From: Planctomycetales bacterium
Lineage (GTDB): Bacteria > Planctomycetota > Planctomycetia > Gemmatales > Gemmataceae
Assembly: GCA_020054355.1 (NCBI GenBank)
Contig: JAGVLI010000198.1
Coordinates: forward strand, 1 to 6,932
DNA: 6,932 nt
Direction: 5' to 3'
In this document: positions 1 to 5,593 of the stretch, one piece after another
How the letters are laid out: every line of letters starts with the position of its first letter
How positions within the stretch are numbered: position 1 is the first letter of the stretch
Made by a program: the position numbers and the translations under genes
Notes under the pieces: generated by a model
Seen by the model: only the letters and a program-made list of their open reading frames with translations
Told to the model about the DNA's origin: nothing
The model's database searches: none

Positions 1-27
1 CCATCGGAAATCTCATGATTCCGATGG
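1..27. repeat. Perfect inverted repeat, 9-bp arms
   Basis: Arms 1-9 (ccatcggaa) and 19-27 (ttccgatgg) are exact reverse complements around a 9-nt loop. It lies just beyond the stop codon of the minus-strand thioredoxin-like gene (stop at 81-83). It could therefore act in that gene's 3' untranslated RNA, but no T-run follows it, so it is not a canonical intrinsic terminator. The element begins at the window edge and may extend further left. Confidence 0.6.
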
Positions 28-32
28 TTCAT

Positions 33-49
33 GGTCCGCACAGCGGACC
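33..49. repeat. Palindromic hairpin, 7-bp stem with 3-nt loop
   Basis: ggtccgc (33-39) and gcggacc (43-49) pair perfectly around the loop aca. It sits 5 nt from the 1-27 inverted repeat, so the pair form a double-hairpin unit. Tight GC-rich palindromes in a gene-free strip look like a REP-type dispersed element. I believe similar strings are common in Gemmata-type genomes, but I could not check this. It may also help end transcription of the minus-strand gene to its right. Confidence 0.55.
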
Positions 50-80
50 CTACAGTGTGGCAGCTTCGCCAAGCCGAACT

Positions 81-1472
81 TCACTTCTGCACCACCGGCA
101 GCGTCGAAATCTTCTCGCCCAGCACTTTCTCGAACACATACTGATAAACCCGCTCGACCTTGATGCCCGGCGAACTGTAGAGCAGCAGGTGCATCCGCGC
201 CAGGTTGCCGCCCGCGTCCTTGCCGTGACCGTGGCCATGCCCGCCGCGCTGCACGGCGAAACTGTCGAAGCTCGATTGCATCCGCAGGTTCAGGTTCGTG
301 GACCACGCGCGGTACAGGTCGTAGACCGGGATGCCATGCTCCTGGGTCAGCCGGTCGGCGTGGGCCCGCAGCAAGGCATTCTGATAAGCCCGACCATCGC
401 CGTTGGCATGGAACATGGCCAGCTTGCGGGTTTCCACGGCCCAGCGGGCTTCCTTCAGGAAAGTATCCGCGTTCACCGGGCCGGCGATGGCGTGCAACAC
501 GGTGCCGTCGGACAGGCAGAAGTAGCTGGCGACGTTGCCGCCCTGCTTGTTGCCGTTGGCCACGGTGAAGGTGCCGACCTTGACAAAAGTCGCGACAAAG
601 TGCTCGTTGACGTAGGAGCCGACTTGCGTATTGGCCAGGGCGTTCACACGGAGCGCCTCGGCGTTGTTTCAGGTAAAGCCCGAGTCTTCAAAGTTGCCGG
701 AGATGTTCAGCACCAGCATCAGCTTTTTCCGTTCCTTCGCTTCCTCGCCGGCAACCTTGGTGTTTTCGACGAAATGAATGCTGGTGCCGTAGGTGTCCTG
801 CTTCGGCCCGCTATCCGGCTCCTTGCAGGCCGCGCAGTCGGCGGCGGGCTTTACGACCACCGCTGGCGGCTTCGCCATAACTGGCGCTGGCGGTTCGACG
901 ACGATCGCAACCTCGGCCGCCGGCGGTTCGACAACAATCGTAGCCATGGCCGCTTGCGGCTTCGCCAGCACGGGCGCTGGCGGTTCGGCGGCTATCACCA
1001 CTGGCGTTTCAACCGCTTGCGGCTTCGCCACCACCGACAGTTCAGCCGCTGGCGGCTTCGCAGCCACCAAAACCGGCTGCGCTTCCGTTGGCCGCACCGG
1101 ATTCATCGCCTGCAACGTCAGGGCGACGATCAGGCCGGCGCAGCTCACGCTGATGAAGGACGGGACCACGACGCGAATCGCCGAACGGATCGGCCGGCGC
1201 TTGCGGGGCGCAGCCGGCGCCGTGAATTGAAAGGGTGCTTCTTCGATTGGCTTATTGGGTTCGATCGGGGATCGCGCCGGGGCAGCCGGTTCATCGACCG
1301 CCAGCCAGTAGGGCGGCTCCTGGAACGGCTTGCTCACCACCACCGTACTCGAGCGCCGGCGCTTCGGCTTGCGGGGCAGGGCGTCGGGCAGGATATTGAC
1401 CGTCACTGTCTTGGGGCCGACGGGCTGAGCATCCGGTTCGCCCGTCTTGGGGTCGGTCCACCAGGGGTCCAT
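81..1472 (-). CDS. Candidate selenoprotein: membrane-anchored thioredoxin-like protein with in-frame UGA
   Basis: One frame runs from ATG 1470-1472 to TGA 81-83, broken only by TGA 669-671; read through, it gives 463 residues with the UGA as residue 268. The start has AAGGAG (1480-1485) 7 nt upstream. Residues 1-95 are Pro-rich with basic clusters (KPKRRR, APRKRRP). About 101-121 is one membrane helix, basic side first, suggesting N-in/C-out topology. Residues 130-211 are a Pro/Ala/Val repeat linker, followed by CAAC at 213-216. A thioredoxin-like domain spans about 248-345: strand KLMLVLNIS, then GNFEDSGFT-U-NNAEALR at the start of helix 1, then YFCLSDGTVLHAIAGP. HGHGHG lies at 412-417. The UGA falls inside this fold at the place of the redox residue, so stopping there leaves the domain incomplete. 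There is no CxxC; C319 is the nearest later Cys. The fold is inferred from pattern and the substrate is unknown. Alternatives are a nonsense mutation, a sequencing error, or two proteins (669-1472, and 81-647 from a GTG preceded by GAGG). Confidence 0.65.
634..662 (-). promoter_or_regulatory. SECIS-like stem-loop just after the in-frame UGA
   Basis: The minus-strand RNA after the UGA folds as GCCGAGGCG pairing with CGCCCUGGC. This gives 7 Watson-Crick pairs, one G-U pair and one A-C mismatch. The loop region can close two more pairs (U-A, C-G), leaving apical CGUGU at 646-650. The apical G and U fall 20 and 21 nt after the UGA. As I recall the E. coli fdhF SECIS, its loop G-U lies at the same distance. 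An exposed G near the start of the apical loop is the known SelB contact in bacterial SECIS elements. In a GC-rich coding region a hairpin of this size can arise by chance, so this supports the Sec reading without proving it. Confidence 0.45.
669..671 (-). other. In-frame UGA, putative selenocysteine codon (Sec268)
   Basis: On the minus strand the codons around it read Gly-Phe-Thr-UGA-Asn-Asn-Ala-Glu. The same frame stays open for 195 more codons, with a composition matching a globular thioredoxin-like domain. The position corresponds to the N-terminus of helix 1, where thioredoxin-fold enzymes carry the catalytic Cys. A Cys codon (TGC or TGT) differs from TGA by one base, so a point error is also possible. 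No sel genes are visible in this window. Confidence 0.55.
840..1085 (-). repeat. Degenerate coding repeat for Pro/Ala/Val-rich linker
   Basis: This covers residues 130-211 of the thioredoxin-like protein. Variants of the block AAEPPAPVLAKPQA and VVEPPAPVMAKP recur about every 15-30 residues. The DNA shows the matching GC-rich repetition (recurring ggcggcttcgcca and ctggcgctggcggttcg on the plus strand). Such linkers usually act as extended spacers between a membrane anchor and an extracytoplasmic domain. The repetition also creates long spurious open frames on the opposite strand. Confidence 0.6.
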
Positions 1473-1609
1473 GACTCGTCTCCTTGGGATCGTCCGCCGC
1501 GTTGCGCGGCAGGCACCACTTCCGCCCTTGCACGGAGAACGAGTAAAATGAAAATCCTTGCGCGGCTCCGGAAAGGACGCTTAATCCGCCCGCTGGAGAA
1601 ATCCTGCAC
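1473..1609. promoter_or_regulatory. Divergent intergenic region, presumed back-to-back promoters
   Basis: This 137-base spacer separates the minus-strand thioredoxin-like gene from the plus-strand membrane protein gene, so both promoters should lie here. AAGGAG for the left gene is at 1480-1485 and GGAGA for the right gene at 1595-1599. The plus strand has a -10-like TAAAAT at 1544-1549, but no convincing -35 box at the matching distance. No operator-like palindrome was seen. The promoter role comes from gene orientation more than from motifs. Confidence 0.35.
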
Positions 1610-2239
1610 ATGCCTCCCGAAGAAACCCTCGCCAGCGGGCAACTGCCGCTCTGGCTGAAAATCGCCTATACGGCGTTCCTGGTCGTGCTGGTCCCTTTCT
1701 ACTGGCACCAGTACACGCCGCTCAATTTTCTCTGGTTCTGCGACGTGGCCTTGCTGCTCACCCTGCCGGCCTTGTGGCTGGAAAACAAGTTCCTGGCCAG
1801 CATGCAGGCGGTGGCGATTACCATACCGCAATTGCTCTGGATCATCGATTTCCTGGGCCGGCTCATCGCCGGCACCTCGATCGTTGGCATGACGGATTAT
1901 ATGTTCGATGACAAGAACCCGCTGTTCACGCGCGGCCTGTCGCTGTTTCACGGCTGGCTGCCGCTCCTGCTGCTCTGGATGGTCTGGAAGCTCGGTTACG
2001 ACCCGCGCGCCTTCGGGGCGCAAGTCCTGCTCGGCTGGCTGGTGCTGCTGCTCTCGTACTTCCTGACCACATCGCCCACTGGCCCGGCGGGCAACGTCAA
2101 CAAGGTGTTCGGCCCCGGCGAAACCGAACCGCAAACCTGGATGGACCCCCGCCTTTGGCTGGCCACCCTGATGGCTTTCTACCCGCTCTGCTTCTATTTG
2201 CCGACCCACCTGCTGGCCCGCTGGCTGGCCCCGCGCTGA
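1610..2239 (+). CDS. Conserved polytopic membrane protein, function unknown
   Basis: The protein has 209 residues, starting at ATG 1610 with GGAGA about 10 nt upstream. About six hydrophobic segments are visible, near residues 15-31, 38-56, 62-87, 109-127, 136-153 and 182-206, so it is an integral inner-membrane protein with no soluble domain of any size. Polar residues embedded in or next to the helices look conserved in style: WHQYTPLNFLWFCD (32-45), a Glu/Asn pair (58-59), Asp80, TDYMFDDKNP (95-104), HGW (114-116) and NVNKVFG (162-168). I recognise the general look of a conserved membrane protein found in planctomycetes and other bacteria but know no function. It is divergent from the thioredoxin-like gene and shares a spacer with it, which may imply co-regulation. 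The downstream repeat region at 2317-2469 may end its transcript. Confidence 0.8.
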   Translation: MPPEETLASGQLPLWLKIAYTAFLVVLVPFYWHQYTPLNFLWFCDVALLLTLPALWLENKFLASMQAVAITIPQLLWIIDFLGRLIAGTSIVGMTDYMFDDKNPLFTRGLSLFHGWLPLLLLWMVWKLGYDPRAFGAQVLLGWLVLLLSYFLTTSPTGPAGNVNKVFGPGETEPQTWMDPRLWLATLMAFYPLCFYLPTHLLARWLAPR

Positions 2240-2316
2240 AGGTCGGCCACAAGGCGGAACTTTTCCGTGGCGAAGCGTATCAAACAGATAGAAACTATAG
2301 CGCAGGCGGCACGGAA

Positions 2317-2437
2317 ACCTTTGGCGCGAGCCGCGCACGAAGTAAGCGGCACACGTTGAGACCTTTGGAGAGAGCCGCGCACGAAGTAAGCGGCACACGT
2401 TGAGACCTTTGGCGCGAGCCGCGCACGAAGTAAGCGG
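2317..2437. repeat. 44-bp tandem repeat, 2.75 copies
   Basis: Copy 1 is 2317-2360, copy 2 is 2361-2404, and copy 3 is truncated at 2405-2437 after 33 nt. Each unit starts acctttgg and contains agccgcgcacgaagtaagcg. Copies 1 and 2 differ at only two bases (ggcgcgag versus ggagagag). Near identity points to recent duplication or active homogenisation. Each unit also carries its own short inverted repeat (gccgc and gcggc). No credible gene lies in 2240-2517, and this array fills most of that space. Confidence 0.9.
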
Positions 2438-2469
2438 CCGGCCGTCCCGCTTACTTCGTGCGCGGCTCG
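2415..2469. repeat. Perfect 23-bp inverted repeat hairpin
   Basis: Arm 2415-2437 belongs to the third tandem copy. Arm 2447-2469 is its exact reverse complement, with a 9-nt loop (2438-2446, ccggccgtc) between them. Because the left arm is shared by all three tandem copies, the right arm could pair with any of them. As RNA this would be a very stable stem; there is no T-run, so termination would be non-canonical. It lies about 50 nt upstream of the secreted-protein start at 2518 and could also affect that leader. Confidence 0.85.
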
Positions 2470-2517
2470 GAAATCTAATTTCGGGCCGCTTCCGCTTTTA
2501 TCCGGAGATCATCCGCA

Positions 2518-3411
2518 ATGTACCGCTGCCGTTTCCTGCTCGTCGCCGTCCTGCTGTTCCTGCCGTCGCTGGCGCGGGCCGACGCCTTCGACCTGTACAT
2601 CAACCCCCTCCTGGAAAAGATCAAGCCCGACGTCGAGGGCGTCAAGGAACTCAAACGGTTGACGCCGGAGAACATCCTGGACAACAGCCGGGTCCTGCCC
2701 GACAGCACTTCCGCCCTGGTGGTCGTGCAGACCAACGACGGCCGGATGTGCAAGCTGCTGGTCCAGGCGGCGCGGAAGCGCCTGAACGACGAGAACAAGT
2801 CGCTGGTCAACATCCTGCTCATCGAAAAGTACGTCACTTACAAGGCATCCACCGAGCGGGCCGTCCAAGCCACCGGCCAGAACGTGATGCTCTTCGACGG
2901 TTTCCTGTTCAGCCTCGACCTGGGCCAGGTGGTGCCGAGCAACCTCGCGCCGGACCTGCGCTTCGTCGCCAAGGAAAGCAAGGACAAGGAAGAGATTTAC
3001 CTGGAGCCGGTGGGCGGCGCGAAACTGTTCCTGCTGACCAAGCCGCTGCCGGAAGCCGCCCCGAAGAAGACCGCGAAGTTCGTCATCGGCGAGGTCTTCG
3101 AGCCGAAATACTTCACCGGCAAGTTCAAGCTCTACGACGACGGCCGGCGCTCCGGCACGCTGACGCTGGAAGTCGATGAGGAAGGCGCGGTCTCCGGCCA
3201 CTACTTCTCCGACAAGGACGGCGAGCGCTACAAGGTGGTGGGCAAGACGGGCACCATCAAGCATTCGATCCAGTTCAGCGTGAAGCTGCCGCGCACCGAG
3301 CAGACCTTCCAGGGCTGGCTGTTCACCGGCACCGGCCTGGCCATCACCGGCTGGTCGAAAATGCAGGACCGCGAAGCGGGCTTCTACGCCCTGCGGGTGG
3401 AAGACGAATAG
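2518..3411 (+). CDS. Secreted protein with C-terminal beta-barrel-like domain, function unknown
   Basis: The protein has 297 residues, starting at ATG 2518 with GGAG (2504-2507) about 10 nt upstream. Residues 1-21 are a clear Sec signal peptide: a basic start, a hydrophobic core LLVAVLLFLPSL, and an ARA site before Asp22. The mature middle part (about 25-185) is mixed alpha/beta, with LVVVQTNDGRMCKLL and KSLVNILLIEKYVTY as likely strands or helices; I cannot assign it to a family. The C-terminal part (about 190-293) reads as alternating strands and turns: GKFKLYDDGRRSGTLTLEVD, GAVSGHYFSDKDGERYKVVG, HSIQFSVKLP, FQGWLFTGTGLAITGWSK, EAGFYALR. That pattern resembles a small up-and-down barrel of the avidin or lipocalin type, but this is pattern-based only. 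There is one Cys (78) and no lipobox, so it is probably periplasmic or exported and soluble. It looks like a planctomycete-restricted family. Confidence 0.8.
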   Translation: MYRCRFLLVAVLLFLPSLARADAFDLYINPLLEKIKPDVEGVKELKRLTPENILDNSRVLPDSTSALVVVQTNDGRMCKLLVQAARKRLNDENKSLVNILLIEKYVTYKASTERAVQATGQNVMLFDGFLFSLDLGQVVPSNLAPDLRFVAKESKDKEEIYLEPVGGAKLFLLTKPLPEAAPKKTAKFVIGEVFEPKYFTGKFKLYDDGRRSGTLTLEVDEEGAVSGHYFSDKDGERYKVVGKTGTIKHSIQFSVKLPRTEQTFQGWLFTGTGLAITGWSKMQDREAGFYALRVEDE

Positions 3412-3424
3412 CGTTGGTCTCGCG

Positions 3425-3458
3425 AAACCGCAAGCGGCTGCCCCCTCGCTTGCGGTTT
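3425..3458. terminator. Strong hairpin between convergent genes, probable bidirectional terminator
   Basis: aaaccgcaagcg (3425-3436) and cgcttgcggttt (3447-3458) form a 12-bp perfect stem around a 10-nt loop. It begins 13 nt after the stop of the secreted-protein gene and lies 22 nt past the stop of the minus-strand gene at 3481, where a shared terminator would be expected. Each strand ends the stem with only three T residues, so the U-tract is weak. It may equally be a dispersed palindrome serving as a terminator. Confidence 0.6.
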
Positions 3459-3480
3459 AGCACGCGCAAACTCTGGCCCG

Positions 3481-3741
3481 TCAAAACAACCGCGATCCCT
3501 CGAAAATTTGCAGCACCCTGGCATTGCGGATGACCTGATCCGACCATTCGCGCTTCGGATCGTTCAGCGCCTCCGTTTGCTCGACGATGGCGGTGATCCA
3601 TTTGCGCGTGTTGCCCTCATCCACCTTGAAGGCGATACCCTTGAGGTGGCCGGGCGGTTCGTCCATCAGCAGCAAATCCTTGCGGCTCAGGCCGAAGTGA
3701 TCCAGCAATTCACCGACCGGCCGGCCGGCCAGATGTTCCAT
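3481..3741 (-). CDS. Small hypothetical protein, 86 residues
   Basis: ATG 3739-3741 is preceded by AAGGAG (3751-3756) at a 9-nt spacing, which is the best evidence that this short frame is real; the stop is TGA 3481-3483. The protein is soluble and charged, with no signal peptide or membrane segment. The first 20 residues look helical (GELLDHFGLSRKDLLLMDEP), followed by GIAFKVDEGNTRKWITAIVEQTEAL and a polar C-terminus. There are no cysteines and no recognised motif, and I cannot assign a family. It follows purH on the same strand after a 106-nt gap that holds a short repeat, so it may be its own unit. It is convergent with the secreted-protein gene, with a hairpin between them. Confidence 0.6.
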   Translation of the reverse strand: MEHLAGRPVGELLDHFGLSRKDLLLMDEPPGHLKGIAFKVDEGNTRKWITAIVEQTEALNDPKREWSDQVIRNARVLQIFEGSRLF

Positions 3742-3770
3742 GACGAGGCGCTCCTTACCAGAATGGACTG

Positions 3771-3799
3771 ATAGCTGACAGCTATCAGCTGACAGCTAT
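3771..3799. repeat. Short overlapping direct and inverted repeat
   Basis: Two adjacent 14-nt units, (t/c)agctgacagctat at 3772-3785 and 3786-3799, form a direct repeat. Each unit also contains a small palindrome (atagct gac agctat at 3771-3785). It lies in the gap between purH and the 86-residue protein, upstream of the latter's ribosome site. The role is unknown. A simple slippage-type repeat is the conservative reading; a dimer-binding operator is possible but unsupported. Confidence 0.6.
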
Positions 3800-3847
3800 T
3801 AGATCAGTTTGGCACATCGCCAGTGCGTTTCGGCCTGGGACCGAGCA

Positions 3848-5488
3848 TCAATGCCGGAAGTGCCGCACGCCGGTCAGCACCATCGCCAGGCCGTGCTCGT
3901 CGCAGGCTTCGATGGAATCCTTGTCGCGCATTGAGCCGCCCGGCTGGATGATCGCCGTCACCCCCGCCGCCGCCGCCAGGTCGATGTTGTCGCGGAAGGG
4001 GAAGAAGGCGTCCGACGCCAGCACCGAACCCTTGCTCTTATCCCCCGCCTTGCGCGTCGCCATGTGGACCGAATCGACCCGGCTCATCTGCCCCGCGCCC
4101 ACGCCGGTCACCTTGCCGCCCTGCGCCAGCACGATGGCGTTGCTCTTGACGTGCTTGCACACCAGCCAGGCGAACTTGAGGTCGGCCAGCTGCTCATCCG
4201 TCGGCTGCTTCTTGGTGACGATTTGCAGCTTGGCGAAGTCGTCGCCGCCCAGGTCGCGGGTCTGCACCAGGAACCCGCCGTCCACCCGGCGCACGTCCAG
4301 CGTATGCGCCCGCTTGTCGTCGCCGGCCATCGACCCGGTGCGCAGCAGGCGGATGTTCTTCTTCCAGCTCGGCCGGGTCGTCAGGATTTCAAAGGCTTCA
4401 TCGCTGAACTCAGGCGCGATGATGCACTCGAAGAAGCGGTTCGGCTCCGTCATGGCCGTCGCCGTGTCGGCTTCGATGTCGCGGTTGCAAGCAACGATGC
4501 CGCCGTAAGCGCTGAGCGGGTCGGCTTCCAGGGCATCCTTGAAAGCCAGTTCCAGGTCGAGGCCGACCGCCGCCCCGCACGGATTGTTGTGCTTGATGAT
4601 GACGCAGGCCGGCTGGGTGAACTCGCGCACCAGGTTGCAGGCGCTGTCGAGGTCGAGCAGATTGTTGAACGAAAGCTCCTTGCCGTGCAGCGGCTCGGCC
4701 GTGGAGATGCCGGGAAACTGCCAGGCCGGATCGACGTAGAACGCCGCCTGCTGGTGCGGGTTCTCGCCATAACGCAGCGCCATGCGCCGTTCCATGTAGA
4801 GGCTCAGGTTGCTCGGCAGCTCCCCGCCATGATGGTGCAGCCCCGAGCCGCCCAGCCAGCGGCCCACCAGCGCGCCGTGGTCTTCCTTTTCCAGCTGATG
4901 CACGAAGTAGGCGGTCACGGCACTGTCGTAGGCCGCCGTCAGACTGTAAGCGTCGGCGGCCAGCTGGTGACGGGTATCGAGCGTCAGCGCTCCGTCGTTG
5001 TCCTTGAGTTCCTGAACGATCGCCCGGTACTGGTCCGGATCGGTGACGACGGCCACGTCCTTGTAATTCTTGGCAGCCGCCCGGATCAACGTCGGCCCGC
5101 CGATGTCGATGTTCTCGATGATCTCCTCGTGCGTGCTGCCCTGCCGGGCCACGGTCGCCCGGAACGGATAGAGGTTGCACACCACCATGTCGATCTGCTT
5201 GATATCGTGTTCTTTCAGCGTGGCCTGGTGCTGCGCGTTGTCGCGCAGGGCCAGGATGCCGCCGTGGACGCGGGGATGCAGCGTCTTGACCCGGCCGCTC
5301 AACATTTCGGGGAAGCCGGTGACTTCGGAAATATCGAGGGCTTTGAGGCCGGCATCCTGCAGCGCCTTCCGGGTATGCCCGGTGGAAATCAGCTCCGCGC
5401 CGCAGCTGTCGAGCACGCGGGCCAGATCGACGACGCCGGTCTTATCGCTGACGCTGATCAAGACGCGGCGGACAGGACGGAGGCTCAT
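3848..5488 (-). CDS. purH: Bifunctional AICAR formyltransferase / IMP cyclohydrolase
   Basis: This cytosolic enzyme makes the last two steps of de novo purine synthesis: AICAR plus 10-formyl-THF gives FAICAR, which closes to IMP. It has 546 residues, slightly longer than the E. coli enzyme (529), and appears complete. The N-terminal IMP cyclohydrolase part (about 6-200) shows SVSDKTG (12-18), STGHTRKAL (35-43), LSGRVKTLHPRVHGGILA (63-80) and GGPTLIRAAAKN (130-141). The transformylase part shows RYGENPHQQAAFY (239-251), the catalytic Lys-His pair in KHNNPCG (299-305), AYGGIVACN (327-335), VKSNAIVLA (447-455), GAGQMSRVDS (464-473), ASDAFFPFRD (491-500) and the typical end TGVRHFRH. A His-rich patch GSGLHHHGGEL (214-224) lies at the domain junction. 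The start at 5486-5488 has AAGGA (5499-5503) 10 nt upstream. It lies 105 nt downstream of the toxin gene on the same strand, so it may be read from its own promoter there. Confidence 0.97.
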   Translation of the reverse strand: MSLRPVRRVLISVSDKTGVVDLARVLDSCGAELISTGHTRKALQDAGLKALDISEVTGFPEMLSGRVKTLHPRVHGGILALRDNAQHQATLKEHDIKQIDMVVCNLYPFRATVARQGSTHEEIIENIDIGGPTLIRAAAKNYKDVAVVTDPDQYRAIVQELKDNDGALTLDTRHQLAADAYSLTAAYDSAVTAYFVHQLEKEDHGALVGRWLGGSGLHHHGGELPSNLSLYMERRMALRYGENPHQQAAFYVDPAWQFPGISTAEPLHGKELSFNNLLDLDSACNLVREFTQPACVIIKHNNPCGAAVGLDLELAFKDALEADPLSAYGGIVACNRDIEADTATAMTEPNRFFECIIAPEFSDEAFEILTTRPSWKKNIRLLRTGSMAGDDKRAHTLDVRRVDGGFLVQTRDLGGDDFAKLQIVTKKQPTDEQLADLKFAWLVCKHVKSNAIVLAQGGKVTGVGAGQMSRVDSVHMATRKAGDKSKGSVLASDAFFPFRDNIDLAAAAGVTAIIQPGGSMRDKDSIEACDEHGLAMVLTGVRHFRH

Positions 5489-5542
5489 GTACGGCGAGTC
5501 CTTTTGAGGGGTTCAGATGAATGGTCGCTAAATCGTTGTTGG

Positions 5543-5570
5543 CGAGCGGTGGGTGTCAGCCCACTGTTCG
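5543..5570. repeat. Imperfect palindrome upstream of purH
   Basis: Positions 5543-5554 and 5559-5570 pair around the 4-nt loop gtca over 12 positions, with three G-T wobbles when read as plus-strand RNA. The core gtggg / cccac is perfect. Read as minus-strand RNA, which is the direction of the flanking genes, the wobbles become mismatches but the core stem remains. It sits between the toxin stop (5594-5596) and the purH start (5488). It could therefore act as a weak terminator, be part of the purH leader, or be another dispersed palindrome. Confidence 0.45.
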
Positions 5571-5593
5571 GCGGCGCACCCTCCGGCCCTGCG

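Noticed and set aside
81..647. Independent small gene starting at GTG 645-647
   Set aside because: It is possible because GAGG lies 8 nt upstream. However, the product would lack the first strand and the active-site residue of the fold, and the frame is continuous with the upstream gene. I treat it as the second part of one gene.
793..1230. Plus-strand frame encoding a Gly/Ala/Thr repeat protein
   Set aside because: It is the reverse reading of the Pro/Ala/Val linker repeats of the minus-strand gene, with no signal peptide or ribosome site.
15..1658. Long plus-strand open frame (547 codons) over the thioredoxin-like gene
   Set aside because: It is an antisense shadow. The translation has Arg/His/Trp-rich low-complexity stretches, no domain logic and no ribosome site, while the minus strand has a good Shine-Dalgarno, a membrane helix and a recognisable fold.
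1403..2398. Minus-strand frame of 331 codons opposite the membrane protein
   Set aside because: Its translation is Gln/Arg/Glu-rich and featureless. The plus-strand frame gives clean hydrophobic helices with a ribosome site.
2317..2469. CRISPR array
   Set aside because: The repeats are directly abutting 44-bp tandem copies without distinct spacers, and the last copy is inverted.
2400..3179. Plus-strand frame of 259 codons beginning in the repeat array
   Set aside because: It is an out-of-frame shadow of the secreted protein, with low-complexity Arg/Gly/Pro content and a start inside the repeats.
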